A DNA stretch of 64,000 nucleotides, taken from NCBI RefSeq assembly GCF_003345255.1, contig NZ_CP029331.1, forward strand, positions 434,001-498,000, read 5' to 3'. The DNA comes from Pseudothauera hydrothermalis. GTDB taxonomy: Bacteria; Pseudomonadota; Gammaproteobacteria; Burkholderiales; Rhodocyclaceae. The translations under genes and the position numbers were made by a program. Below, piece after piece: positions 9,333 through 18,018 of the stretch. The notes under the pieces are model-generated. The model worked only from the letters and a program-made list of their open reading frames with translations, made no database searches and was not told the origin of the DNA. Position 1 is the stretch's first letter; each line of letters opens with the position of its first letter.

Positions 9333-11297
9333 ATGTCCGACTCGAACGGGCAATCCGCGCTCGACACTTTTCCGCGTCTGCTGATGCACCATGCCAAGGT
9401 GCGCCCCGACCGGCCCGCGATGCGTGAAAAAGAATACGGCATCTGGCAAACCTACTCCTGGAAGGCGGTGGCCGAAAATGTGCGTGCCATTGCCTGCGGC
9501 CTGGCGCAATTGGGCTTCAAACGTGGCGACCGTCTGGCCATCATCGGTGACAACCGTCCGCGTCTGTACTGGTCGGTGGCCGCCTGCCAATGTCTGGGCG
9601 GCATCCCGGTGATGCTCTATCAGGACGCGGTGGCGCAGGAGATGGCTTATGTGCTGCAAGATGCCGAGATCAAGTTTGCGGTGGTCGAAGATCAGGAGCA
9701 GGTCGACAAGATGCTGGAAATCCTGCCCGAGGTGCCCTTTTTGGAGCATGTGATCTACGACGACCCGCGGGGCATGCGCCACTACACCCAGACCATGCTG
9801 ATGGGGCTGGATGAGTTGCAGGAGATGGGGCGCATCCACGACCGCAACCAGAGCGATTTCCTCGACGGCGAGATCGCCAAAGGCGCGCCGGACGACATTT
9901 CGGTGATGCTCTACACCTCCGGCACCACCGGCAAACCCAAAGGCGTCTGCCAAACTCATGGAGCCTTCATCGCAGCCGCGCAGGGCGGGGTGGCATTCGA
10001 CCGGCTGACCGATCAGGAAGACATTCTCTCCTACCTGCCGATGGCCTGGGTGGGCGACCATCTGTTTTCCTTTGCCCAGGCCATGGTGGCCGGCTTTGCG
10101 ATCAACTGCCCGGAGTCGAGCGAAACGGTGATGACCGATATGCGCGAAATCGGTCCGACCTACTACTTTGCGCCGCCGCGGGTATTCGAAAACCTGCTGA
10201 CCCAGGTGATGATCCGCATGGAAGACGCCGGCTGGCTCAAGCGCAAGCTCTTCCACCACTTCATGGAAGTCGCCCGTCGCTGCGGTGCCGAAATTCTCGA
10301 TGGCAAACCGGTTCCGACCATGGACCGTTTGCAGTACGCGCTCGGCAACCTACTGATTTATGGTCCGCTGAAAAACGTGCTGGGCATGAGCCGTATCCGC
10401 GTGGCCTATACTGCCGGCGCGGCCATCGGGCCGGATCTGTTCCGTTTTTTCCGCTCCATCGGCATCAATCTCAAGCAGCTCTACGGCCAGACCGAAACCT
10501 GCGCCTATGTGTGTTTGCAGCCGGATGGGCAGATCAAGCTCGATTCGGTGGGTAAACCCGCGCCCAACGTCGAAGTCAAGCTCGCCGACAATGGCGAGAT
10601 TCTGGTCCGCGGCCCGATGCTGCTCAAAGCCTATTACAAGCGCCCGGACGCCACCGCCGAGTCGATCAATGCGGAAGGCTATTTCATGACCGGCGACGCA
10701 GGCTTTTTCGATGAAGACGGCCATCTGAAGATCATCGACCGTGCCAAAGATGTCGGCAAGCTCAACGATGGTTCGATGTTTGCGCCCAACTACATCGAAA
10801 ACAAGCTCAAGTTCTTCCAGCACATCAAGGAGGCGGTGGCTTTCGGCAATGGACGGGATTTCGTCACCGCGTTCATCAACATCGACCTGGAAGCGGTCGG
10901 CAACTGGGCCGAGCGCAAAGGCTTGGCATATTCCGGCTACACCGATTTGGCGCAGCAGGATGCGGTGTATCAGTTGATCCGCGAGGACGTGGAAAAAGTA
11001 AACGCCGAACTGGCCTCCGATCCGATGATGAGCGCCAGCCAGATCAAGCGCTTCCTGATCCTGCACAAGGAACTGGATGCCGATGATGGCGAGCTGACCC
11101 GTACCCGCAAAGTGCGCCGCAACTTCATTTCGGAACGCTATGCGGTACTGATCGAAGCGCTCTATGCAGGGCGTAAGTCGCAGTACATCGAAACACCGGT
11201 CAAGTACGAGGACGGCCGCGAAGGCAAGATCGCCGCCACGCTGCGCATCGAAGAGGCCAAGACTTTTCCTGCGCGCGCCGCGCGCCAGGCCGCCTGA
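9333..11297 (+). CDS. Long-chain acyl-CoA synthetase (AMP-forming)
   Basis: 654-aa ANL-superfamily ligase that activates a carboxylic acid with ATP and CoA. The adenylation P-loop is canonical (YTSGTTGKPKG, near residues 193-203). Further motifs are YGQTETCAY (A5), the TGDAGFFDEDGHLKIIDR segment (A7/A8 hinge) and a C-terminal domain with LTRTRKVRR carrying the catalytic Lys. Length and motifs fit the FadD15-like long-chain or aryl-acid group rather than short-chain ligases. ATG 9333 follows a strong GGAGG (9321). First gene of a tight operon with livGHMKF: livG starts 12 bp after its stop. Such placement suggests it activates the acid that the transporter imports (inference). The exact substrate is not readable. 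Confidence 0.9.
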   Translation: MSDSNGQSALDTFPRLLMHHAKVRPDRPAMREKEYGIWQTYSWKAVAENVRAIACGLAQLGFKRGDRLAIIGDNRPRLYWSVAACQCLGGIPVMLYQDAVAQEMAYVLQDAEIKFAVVEDQEQVDKMLEILPEVPFLEHVIYDDPRGMRHYTQTMLMGLDELQEMGRIHDRNQSDFLDGEIAKGAPDDISVMLYTSGTTGKPKGVCQTHGAFIAAAQGGVAFDRLTDQEDILSYLPMAWVGDHLFSFAQAMVAGFAINCPESSETVMTDMREIGPTYYFAPPRVFENLLTQVMIRMEDAGWLKRKLFHHFMEVARRCGAEILDGKPVPTMDRLQYALGNLLIYGPLKNVLGMSRIRVAYTAGAAIGPDLFRFFRSIGINLKQLYGQTETCAYVCLQPDGQIKLDSVGKPAPNVEVKLADNGEILVRGPMLLKAYYKRPDATAESINAEGYFMTGDAGFFDEDGHLKIIDRAKDVGKLNDGSMFAPNYIENKLKFFQHIKEAVAFGNGRDFVTAFINIDLEAVGNWAERKGLAYSGYTDLAQQDAVYQLIREDVEKVNAELASDPMMSASQIKRFLILHKELDADDGELTRTRKVRRNFISERYAVLIEALYAGRKSQYIETPVKYEDGREGKIAATLRIEEAKTFPARAARQAA

Positions 11298-11308
11298 GGG
11301 AGGCAGGA

Positions 11309-12133
11309 ATGATGATGAACGACATGGCACAAACCGGCACCGGGGCGAGCGCCGGCCGCCGCATCGGCGACGTGATTCTCGACCTGAAGAACATTTCGCT
11401 GTCTTTTGGCGGCGTCAAGGCGCTGACCAATATTAGTTTCGACATCCGCGAGCACGAGATCCGCGCCATCATCGGCCCCAACGGTGCCGGTAAAAGCTCC
11501 ATGCTCAATGTGATCAACGGGGTGTACCACCCGCAGGAGGGCCAGATCATTTTCCGTGGCGAGCAGCGCCGGGAGATGGAGCCTTACATGGCGGCTTCCC
11601 AGGGCATCGCCCGCACCTTCCAGAACATTGCGTTGTTCAAGGGCATGAGCGTGCTCGACAACATCATGACCGGCCGCCATATGAAAATGAAATGCGGCAT
11701 GCTGTCTCACATGCTCTACTGGGGGCGGGGTCAAAAAGAGGAAATCGAGCACCGCAAGAAGGTGGAGGAGGTGATCGACTTTCTCGAAATCCAAAACATC
11801 CGCAAAACCCCGGTCGGCCGTCTGCCTTACGGGCTGCAGAAGCGGGTGGAGCTGGCCCGCGCGCTGGCCGCCGAACCTGAACTGCTGCTGCTCGACGAGC
11901 CGATGGCCGGCATGAACGTGGAAGAGAAGCAGGACATGTGCCGCTTCATCCTCGACGTGAATGACCAGTTCGGCACCACCATCGTGCTGATCGAGCACGA
12001 CATGGGCGTGGTCATGGACATCTCCGACCGCGTGGTGGTGCTCGACTACGGCAAGAAAATCGGCGACGGCACACCCGATGAGGTCAAGAACAATCCGGAA
12101 GTGATCGCCGCCTACCTGGGCACCTCGCACTGA
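11309..12133 (+). CDS. livG: LivG-type ABC transporter ATPase
   Basis: 274 aa ATP-binding subunit of a branched-chain amino-acid-type (HAAT family) importer. Walker A is GPNGAGKSS, the Q-loop region is ARTFQNIALF, the signature is the LivG-type variant LPYGLQKRVELARAL, Walker B is LLLLDEP, and the H-loop is VLIEHDMGVVM. A C-terminal LivG extension carries GTPDEVKNNPEVIAAYLG. It has a slightly long N-terminus (about 20 residues before the ABC fold). It works with the LivF homologue at 15836 as a heterodimer on LivH/LivM. It starts 12 bp after the ligase stop behind GGGAGG. The transported compound may be an aromatic or branched acid rather than leucine, given the ligase neighbours. Confidence 0.93.
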   Translation: MMMNDMAQTGTGASAGRRIGDVILDLKNISLSFGGVKALTNISFDIREHEIRAIIGPNGAGKSSMLNVINGVYHPQEGQIIFRGEQRREMEPYMAASQGIARTFQNIALFKGMSVLDNIMTGRHMKMKCGMLSHMLYWGRGQKEEIEHRKKVEEVIDFLEIQNIRKTPVGRLPYGLQKRVELARALAAEPELLLLDEPMAGMNVEEKQDMCRFILDVNDQFGTTIVLIEHDMGVVMDISDRVVVLDYGKKIGDGTPDEVKNNPEVIAAYLGTSH

Positions 12134-12166
12134 ACACGCCGACGGCAGAAGGATAAGGAGACAACG

Positions 12167-13093
12167 ATGACGTTCTTTTTCGAAGTGCTGATCGGCGGCT
12201 TGCTCTCGGGCGTGCTGTATGCGCTGGTCGCGCTCGGTTTCGTGCTGATTTTCAAAGCATCCGGGGTGTTCAACTTTGCCCAGGGGGCGATGGTGTTCTT
12301 TGCCGCGCTCACCTTCGTCGGCTTCACCGAAGTGTTGCCGGGATGGTTCGGGCTGGAGCCGGGCAGCCGTGCGGTGTTCTGGCTGGCTTTTGCGCTGGCG
12401 CTGGCCTCGATGATCCTGCTGGGTGTCGCCACCGAGAAGGTGGTGCTGCGCAAATTGGTGAACCAGCCGCCGATCACCCTGTTCATGGCTACCATCGGTC
12501 TGACCTTTTTCATTGAAGGTTTCGCTCAAGCCATCTGGGGTGCGAATGTGCGCGGCCTGGATCTGGGCATTGCCGACGAGCCGATCCTGTGGGTGCTCGA
12601 CGAGTACAACCTGATCATCTCCAAGTTCGACCTCACCGCGGCAGGTATCGCCTTGGTGATGTTTGTGGTGCTGGCGCTGATGTTTCAGTACACCAAGGTA
12701 GGACGCGCATTGCGTGCGGTGGCCGACGATCACCAGGCCGCGCTGTCGGTGGGCATTCCGCTCAAGCACATCTGGGCGATCGTCTGGGGGGTGGCCGGCT
12801 TCGTGGCGCTGATCGCCGGCCTGATCTGGGGCGCGCGCAGCGGGGTGCAGTTCGCGCTCACCTTTACCGCGCTGAAGGCGTTGCCGGTGCTGATCCTGGG
12901 CGGCTTCACCTCGGTGCCGGGCGCCATCCTGGGGGGGCTGATCATCGGCGCGTCGGAAAAGCTAGCCGAGGTGTTTGTGGGCCCGTATGTCGGCGGTGGG
13001 ATCGAATCGTGGTTCCCGTACATCCTGGCGATGTTTTTCCTGCTGATCCGTCCTGAAGGGCTCTTTGGCGAGAAACATATCGACAGAGTGTGA
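12167..13093 (+). CDS. livH: LivH-type ABC permease
   Basis: 308 aa inner-membrane permease with about eight hydrophobic segments. The N-terminal ISGGLLSGVLYALVALGF-like stretch and the FNFAQGAMVFFAAL motif are typical of LivH. C-terminal GGFTSVPGAILGGLIIGASE is the cytoplasmic loop that contacts the ATPase (EAA-like). It forms the channel with LivM (13176). ATG 12167 has AAGGAG 11 bp upstream, and the gene lies 33 bp after livG. A very stable hairpin separates it from livM. Confidence 0.93.
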   Translation: MTFFFEVLIGGLLSGVLYALVALGFVLIFKASGVFNFAQGAMVFFAALTFVGFTEVLPGWFGLEPGSRAVFWLAFALALASMILLGVATEKVVLRKLVNQPPITLFMATIGLTFFIEGFAQAIWGANVRGLDLGIADEPILWVLDEYNLIISKFDLTAAGIALVMFVVLALMFQYTKVGRALRAVADDHQAALSVGIPLKHIWAIVWGVAGFVALIAGLIWGARSGVQFALTFTALKALPVLILGGFTSVPGAILGGLIIGASEKLAEVFVGPYVGGGIESWFPYILAMFFLLIRPEGLFGEKHIDRV

Positions 13094-13100
13094 TCCTCAT

Positions 13101-13133
13101 GCCTGGGCGCACCCTGTCCGGGTGCGCCCAGGC
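13101..13133 (+). other. livH-livM intercistronic hairpin
   Basis: Perfect 14-bp inverted repeat (13101-13114 with 13120-13133) around a 5-nt loop TGTCC, located 7 bp after the livH stop. No T run follows, so it is more likely an mRNA stabiliser or processing element than a terminator. Confidence 0.7.
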
Positions 13134-13175
13134 GCGGCACGCACCGAATAACAAATCCAAGTACGGAGACAACGC

Positions 13176-14243
13176 ATGCTTTACCGTGAAGCCGGTCAAT
13201 TCAAGACTACTTACCAGGAGGACGCGCAGATCTTCCCGATCCGCCAGGACCGCATCGGGTTTTTTGCGCTGTTGGCCTTTTTCTTCCTGGTGGTGCCGGT
13301 CGTGGCCGACCAGTATTGGCTGCAGGCCATCCTGATTCCCACCCTGATCTTCTCGCTCGCCGCGCTGGGCTTGAACATCCTCACCGGCTACGCCGGGCAG
13401 CTATCGCTCGGTTCGGCAGCCTTCATGGCGGTGGGCGCGTTTGCCACCTATAACTTCATGTTGCGCATCGACGGCATGCCCTTTTTGCTCGCCGTGGTGC
13501 TCGGCGGCCTGTGCGCGGCCGCGGTCGGCATTCTGTTCGGCCTGCCCAGCCTGCGCATCAAAGGTTTCTACCTGGCGGTCGCGACGTTGGCGGCGCAGTT
13601 TTTCATTGTCTGGGCCTTGGTGAAGTTCCCCTGGTTTTCCAACTACTCCAGCTCGGGCGTGATCACCGCGCAGGAGGTCAATATCCTGGGCTATGCCTTC
13701 ACCACGCCAGAATCAAAGTACCTGCTTACTTTAGCCATCGTCACCGTGCTGGCATTGGCCGCCAAGAACATGGTGCGTTCCACCACCGGCCGTAAGTGGA
13801 TGGCGGTGCGCGACATGGACGTGGCGGCCGAAGTCATCGGCATCCGGCTGATGCGCACCAAGCTGCAAGCCTTTGCGGTGTCATCGTTTTACTGCGGGGT
13901 GGCCGGTGCGCTGTACGCCTACACCTACCTTGGCACGGTGGAGCCCGAGGGGTTCAACCTCGATCTGTCGTTCAAAATCCTGTTCATGATCATCATCGGC
14001 GGAGTGGGTTCCATTCTGGGCTCGTTCCTGGGGGCGGCTTTCATCGTGCTGCTGCCGATCTTCCTGAATGTGATCCTGCATTCGGCGGTTGGCGAAGCGT
14101 TGCCGCCGGGCTTCGGTTCCAGCTTGGAGCTGATGATCTTCGGCGCATTGATCATCTTCTTCCTGATCGTGGAGCCGCACGGCATGGCGCGTTTGTGGCA
14201 GATCGCCAAGGAGAAGCTGCGTTTGTGGCCGTTCCCGCACTGA
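13176..14243 (+). CDS. livM: LivM-type ABC permease
   Basis: 355 aa, second membrane subunit of the importer. A hydrophilic N-terminus of about 27 residues is followed by roughly nine hydrophobic segments. The LivM hallmark GLNILTGYAGQLSLGSAAF lies near residues 65-83, and the cytoplasmic coupling loop MAVRDMDVAAEVIGIRLMRTKLQAFAVSS-type segment near 210-235. ATG 13176 has GGAGA upstream. It pairs with LivH; the binding protein gene follows after 93 bp. Confidence 0.93.
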   Translation: MLYREAGQFKTTYQEDAQIFPIRQDRIGFFALLAFFFLVVPVVADQYWLQAILIPTLIFSLAALGLNILTGYAGQLSLGSAAFMAVGAFATYNFMLRIDGMPFLLAVVLGGLCAAAVGILFGLPSLRIKGFYLAVATLAAQFFIVWALVKFPWFSNYSSSGVITAQEVNILGYAFTTPESKYLLTLAIVTVLALAAKNMVRSTTGRKWMAVRDMDVAAEVIGIRLMRTKLQAFAVSSFYCGVAGALYAYTYLGTVEPEGFNLDLSFKILFMIIIGGVGSILGSFLGAAFIVLLPIFLNVILHSAVGEALPPGFGSSLELMIFGALIIFFLIVEPHGMARLWQIAKEKLRLWPFPH

Positions 14244-14336
14244 TTCGAGGCATTATCCGCATGCCGGGCCGGGCCCTGCTCCCGGTCGGTTGAAAGCGTT
14301 ACAGCAGGGTACCAATCAAAAGAGAGGAGGCACGTT

Positions 14337-15665
14337 ATGAAGTTCAGTTTCCGCAAGACCCTGGTCGCCGGCGCCGTCGCCGCCGGTCTGCTGACCACCG
14401 GCTATGCCGCTGCCCAGGAGCAGTTCATCGGCCTGCCCAGCTACCGCGTCGGCCCCTACGCCGCCGGCGGCTCCGGCATCTACGGTGGCTGGATCGATTA
14501 CATGCAGCTGATCAACCAGCGCGACGGTGGCATCAACGGCGTCAAGCTGACCTGGGAAGAGTGCGAGACCGAGTACAACAACGCCCGTGGCGTGGAGTGC
14601 TACGAGCGTCTGAAGAACAAGGGCGCCACCGGCAATTCCGTGTTCCAGCCGCTGTCCACCGGCATCACCTACTCGGTGCTGGAGAAGGTCGCCGAGGACA
14701 AGATCCCGCTGGTGACCATGGGCTACGGCCGTACCGATGCGGCCGACGGCCGTGTGTTCCCGTGGGTCTTCCCGCTGATCACCACCTACTGGTCGCAGGC
14801 TTCGGCCATCGTCAACTACATCGCCAGCAAGGAAGGCGGTGCCGACAAGCTCAAGGGCAAGAAGATCGGCCTGCTGTACCACGATTCCGCCTACGGCAAG
14901 GAATCGCACGCGATCATGGACAAGCTGGCCGCCAAGCACGGCTTCACCGTCGAGAAGATCGCCGTGGCCCACCCGGGCAACGAGCAGCAGTCGCAGTGGC
15001 TGCAGATCCGCCAGTCTCGTCCGGACTATGTGGTGCTGTGGGGCTGGGGGGTGATGAACCCGACTGCGCTGCGCACCGCCGCACGGACCGGCTTCCCGCG
15101 TGAAAAAATGATCGGTGTGTGGTGGTCCGGCGCCGAAGAAGACACCGTACCGGCCGGCGACGCCGCCAAGGGCTTTACCGCAGCCGGCTTCAACGTGGCG
15201 GGAACCAATTACCCGGTGATCAAGGACATCCAGCAGCATGTGTACGGCAAAAACCTGGGCAACATGCAGGACAAGAGCCGGGTAGGCAGCGTCTATTACA
15301 ACCGCGGCGTGGTGCACGGCATCATCACCGTGGAAGCCATCCGTACCGCGCAAGAAAAATTCGGCAAGGGCAAGCCGCTGACCGGTGAGCAAGTGCGTTG
15401 GGGTTTCGAAAACCTCAAGATCGACAATGCTCGCCTGAAGGCGCTCGGTGCCGAGGGCTTCATGCCGGAGCTGAAGGTGAGCTGCGAGGATCATGAAGGC
15501 GCTGGCGTGGTGAAGTTCCAGCAGTGGGACGGCGCCAAGTGGAACGTGGTGTCCGACTGGGTGGCGGGCGACCGCGAACTGGTGCGCAGCATGATCGAAG
15601 AATCCGCTGCGGCTTACGCCAAGGAGAAAGGCATTACTCCGCGCGACTGCTCCAAGGAGTCGTAA
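14337..15665 (+). CDS. livK: Periplasmic substrate-binding protein of the Liv-type importer
   Basis: 442 aa class-I periplasmic binding protein (Peripl_BP_6 type). Residues 1-26 are a signal peptide: KFSFRK basic end, a hydrophobic core and cleavage around YAAA/QEQ. The mature protein holds two Rossmann-like lobes, with YGKESHAIMDKLA and LWGWGVMNPTALRTA as lobe elements. At 442 aa it is longer than E. coli LivK (about 370), as is common for proteobacterial homologues that bind aromatic acids or other carboxylates, so the ligand need not be an amino acid. Its codon usage is strongly biased (few rare codons) and a very good GAGGAGG ribosome site precedes ATG 14337; both fit the need for excess binding protein. 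Two hairpins downstream may protect its mRNA. Confidence 0.92.
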   Translation: MKFSFRKTLVAGAVAAGLLTTGYAAAQEQFIGLPSYRVGPYAAGGSGIYGGWIDYMQLINQRDGGINGVKLTWEECETEYNNARGVECYERLKNKGATGNSVFQPLSTGITYSVLEKVAEDKIPLVTMGYGRTDAADGRVFPWVFPLITTYWSQASAIVNYIASKEGGADKLKGKKIGLLYHDSAYGKESHAIMDKLAAKHGFTVEKIAVAHPGNEQQSQWLQIRQSRPDYVVLWGWGVMNPTALRTAARTGFPREKMIGVWWSGAEEDTVPAGDAAKGFTAAGFNVAGTNYPVIKDIQQHVYGKNLGNMQDKSRVGSVYYNRGVVHGIITVEAIRTAQEKFGKGKPLTGEQVRWGFENLKIDNARLKALGAEGFMPELKVSCEDHEGAGVVKFQQWDGAKWNVVSDWVAGDRELVRSMIEESAAAYAKEKGITPRDCSKES

Positions 15666-15674
15666 TCGCGTGAC

Positions 15675-15709
15675 GCGCCCGTGCGCCGTCTGCGGTGGCG
15701 CGCGGGTGC
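15675..15709 (+). other. Hairpin after the binding-protein gene (first of two)
   Basis: 13-bp stem with two G-T wobbles (15675-15687 with 15697-15709) and a 9-nt loop, starting 9 bp after the stop codon. No T tract follows. Confidence 0.55.
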
Positions 15710-15728
15710 AAGACTCCCCTGTTGCGGG

Positions 15729-15783
15729 GGGTCTGCAGGCGGTATTGCGCACCGCTATCTGACGCGGTACCGCCTGCAGACCC
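15729..15783 (+). other. Long inverted repeat between livK and livF
   Basis: Perfect 16-bp arms (15729-15744 and 15768-15783) with a 23-nt spacer. Together with the preceding hairpin it fills most of the 170-bp gap between the binding-protein gene and livF. Probable 3'-end stabiliser or partial terminator that sets a high binding-protein to ATPase ratio (inference). Confidence 0.65.
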
Positions 15784-15835
15784 GCTCCGGAATCAGCCGG
15801 GGAGGTGGGACGCAAGACATGAGGCGACACGACAG

Positions 15836-16672
15836 ATGAACACAGCCAACACCACTGCCGCGGGGCGCGCGGCGCCCTACCTTAGCGTCAACAACATCGA
15901 GGTCATCTACGACCATGTCATCTTGGTGCTCAAAGGGGTGTCCTTCGAGGTGCCGCAAGGCGGCATCGTTGCGCTGCTCGGCGCCAACGGCGCGGGCAAA
16001 TCCACGACACTTAAATCCATCTCCAACCTGCTGCGCGCCGAACGCGGCGATGTCACCAAGGGCAGCATCGAATTCAAGGGCGCGCGGGTGGATCAGATGA
16101 CCCCCAACGAGCTGGTCAAGCGCGGTGTCATCCAGGTCATGGAAGGCCGCCATTGCTTTGGCCACCTGACCATCGAGGAAAATCTGCTTACCGGTGCCTA
16201 CACGCGTCATGTTTCACGCAGCCAGCTCAAAGACGATCTGGAAAGGGTGTATCACTACTTCCCGCGCCTGAAAACCCGGCGCAGTTCGCAAGCCGGCTAC
16301 ACCTCGGGCGGTGAGCAGCAAATGTGTGCCATCGGCCGCGCACTGATGGCCAAGCCGGAGATGATTTTGTTGGATGAGCCGTCGATGGGCTTGGCGCCGC
16401 AGATCGTCGAGGAAATCTTCGAGATCGTCAAAGATCTCAACAGCAAGGAACGGGTGAGTTTCTTGCTGGCCGAACAAAACACCATGGTCGCGCTGCGCTA
16501 TGCCGACTTTGGCTACATTCTGGAAAACGGCCGTGTGGTGATGGAGGGTGCGGCCAAAGATCTGGCCAATAACGAGGATGTCAAGGAGTTCTACCTTGGC
16601 CTGTCCGGCGAAGGCCGCAAGAGCTTCCGCGATGTCAAACACTACCGCCGGCGCAAGCGCTGGTTGTCCTGA
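15836..16672 (+). CDS. livF: LivF-type ABC transporter ATPase
   Basis: 278 aa second ATPase of the importer. Walker A is GANGAGKST (near residue 45), the signature is SGGEQQM, Walker B is MILLDEP, and SMGLAPQIVEEIFEI is the LivF hallmark. The C-terminal tail KSFRDVKHYRRRKRWLS is about 20 residues longer than classical LivF and strongly basic. Such a tail is common in copies near acyl-CoA ligases. The frame is open upstream to 15695, but that part would be encoded by the intercistronic hairpins, so ATG 15836 is chosen. It partners the LivG homologue at 11309. Confidence 0.92.
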   Translation: MNTANTTAAGRAAPYLSVNNIEVIYDHVILVLKGVSFEVPQGGIVALLGANGAGKSTTLKSISNLLRAERGDVTKGSIEFKGARVDQMTPNELVKRGVIQVMEGRHCFGHLTIEENLLTGAYTRHVSRSQLKDDLERVYHYFPRLKTRRSSQAGYTSGGEQQMCAIGRALMAKPEMILLDEPSMGLAPQIVEEIFEIVKDLNSKERVSFLLAEQNTMVALRYADFGYILENGRVVMEGAAKDLANNEDVKEFYLGLSGEGRKSFRDVKHYRRRKRWLS

Positions 16673-16781
16673 TACCGCCTTTCGCAGCCCACGGCAAGTC
16701 ATGCACGCTTACAGCCCCCCGCTCGTGCTGCCCACCTTCGTTGTACCGCCGCCGGGGGGGCGGCTCGCTCGGGAAAGTTCC

Positions 16782-18014
16782 ATGGAATACTACGATCAGC
16801 GCGAAATCCGCTCGCAGGCCGAACGCGAATCCGATCTGTTTGCCCGTCTGCCTGGGCAGATCGCCCACGCCAAGGCAAACGCGCCGGCCTTTGCGCGCTT
16901 GCTTGCCGAGGTCGATCCCGCCTCCGTGACCACGCGCGAGGCGCTCGCCCGCCTGCCGGTGATTCGCAAGTCGGAACTGCTGGCGCAGCAAAAAGCTGCG
17001 CGTCCCTTTGGCGGCTTTGCCGCGGCCCGCTGGGGACGCGACTGCCGCCGGGTGTTCGCCTCACCGGGTCCGTTGTATGAGCCCGAGGGCGCACGGCCCG
17101 ACTACTATCGGTTAGCGCGTGCGCTGTTCGCGGCGGGCTTCCGGGAAGGCGATCTGGTGCATAACACCTTCTCCTATCACTTCACGCCGGCCGGCTCGAT
17201 GATGGAAACCGCGGCACATGCGCTCGGTTGTACGGTGTTTCCGGCCGGCGTCGGGCAGACCGAACAACAGGTTGCGGCCATGGCCGATTTGCGGCCTACA
17301 GCCTATACCGGCACGCCATCGTTTCTGCGCATCATCCTCGATAAAGCCCAGGAACTCGGGGTGGTGCCGTCTTTTACCAAAGCCTTCGTTTCCGGCGAGG
17401 CGTTTCCGCCCAGTCAGCGCGAGGCGCTCGCCGCACGCGGCATTCAGGCGTTTCAGGCATATGCCACCGCCGACATCGGGCTGATTGCCTACGAGACGAG
17501 CGCGCGTGACGGGTTGGTGGTGGATGAAGACATCATTGTCGAAATCGTCCGCCCCGGCACCGGCGACCCGGTGGCCCCGGGCGAGGTCGGCGAAGTCGTG
17601 GTCACCACGTTCAATCCGGACTACCCCCTGATCCGTTTCGGCACCGGCGATCTTTCCGCGCTGCTGCCCGGCTGCTCGCCCTGCGGGCGGACCAATATGC
17701 GCATCAAAGGCTGGATGGGGCGGGCCGATCAGACCACCAAGATCAAGGGCATGTTCGTGCATCCCAGTCAGGTGGCCGACATCGTGCGCCGTCATCCCGA
17801 AGTGCTGCGCGCTCGACTGGTGGTGGACAATCCTGGGCAGAGCGATCGCATGACCCTGCACTGCGAAACCCGTGCGGCCGACACCGCATTGGTCGAAAGG
17901 CTGGTCGCCACGATTCGCGAAGTGACCAAATTGCGCGGGGAAGTGGTGCTCTGTGCGCCCGACAGTTTGGCCAACGATGGCAAGGTCATCGACGACTTGC
18001 GCACCTACGAGTAA
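16782..18014 (+). CDS. Phenylacetate-CoA ligase-like protein with altered adenylation loop
   Basis: 410 aa, PaaK-like member of the ANL superfamily. It begins like PaaK (EYYDQREIRSQAERE, LPGQIAHAKANAPAF). It retains the YATADIG (A5) region, LIRFGTGDLSAL (A7), a CSPCGRTNMRIKGWMGRAD hinge, KIKGMFVHPSQV, and a C-terminal GKVIDD carrying the expected catalytic Lys. The phosphate-binding loop (SSGTTGKP in PaaK) is replaced by SPGPLYEPEG at residues 94-103, so ATP-dependent adenylation is doubtful or handled differently. ATG 16782 is chosen because family homology begins there; an in-frame ATG at 16701 would add a low-complexity N-terminus from a GC-rich palindromic segment. It sits between livF and the racemase gene, 5 bp from the latter. 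Confidence 0.8.
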   Translation: MEYYDQREIRSQAERESDLFARLPGQIAHAKANAPAFARLLAEVDPASVTTREALARLPVIRKSELLAQQKAARPFGGFAAARWGRDCRRVFASPGPLYEPEGARPDYYRLARALFAAGFREGDLVHNTFSYHFTPAGSMMETAAHALGCTVFPAGVGQTEQQVAAMADLRPTAYTGTPSFLRIILDKAQELGVVPSFTKAFVSGEAFPPSQREALAARGIQAFQAYATADIGLIAYETSARDGLVVDEDIIVEIVRPGTGDPVAPGEVGEVVVTTFNPDYPLIRFGTGDLSALLPGCSPCGRTNMRIKGWMGRADQTTKIKGMFVHPSQVADIVRRHPEVLRARLVVDNPGQSDRMTLHCETRAADTALVERLVATIREVTKLRGEVVLCAPDSLANDGKVIDDLRTYE

Positions 18015-18018
18015 TCCA

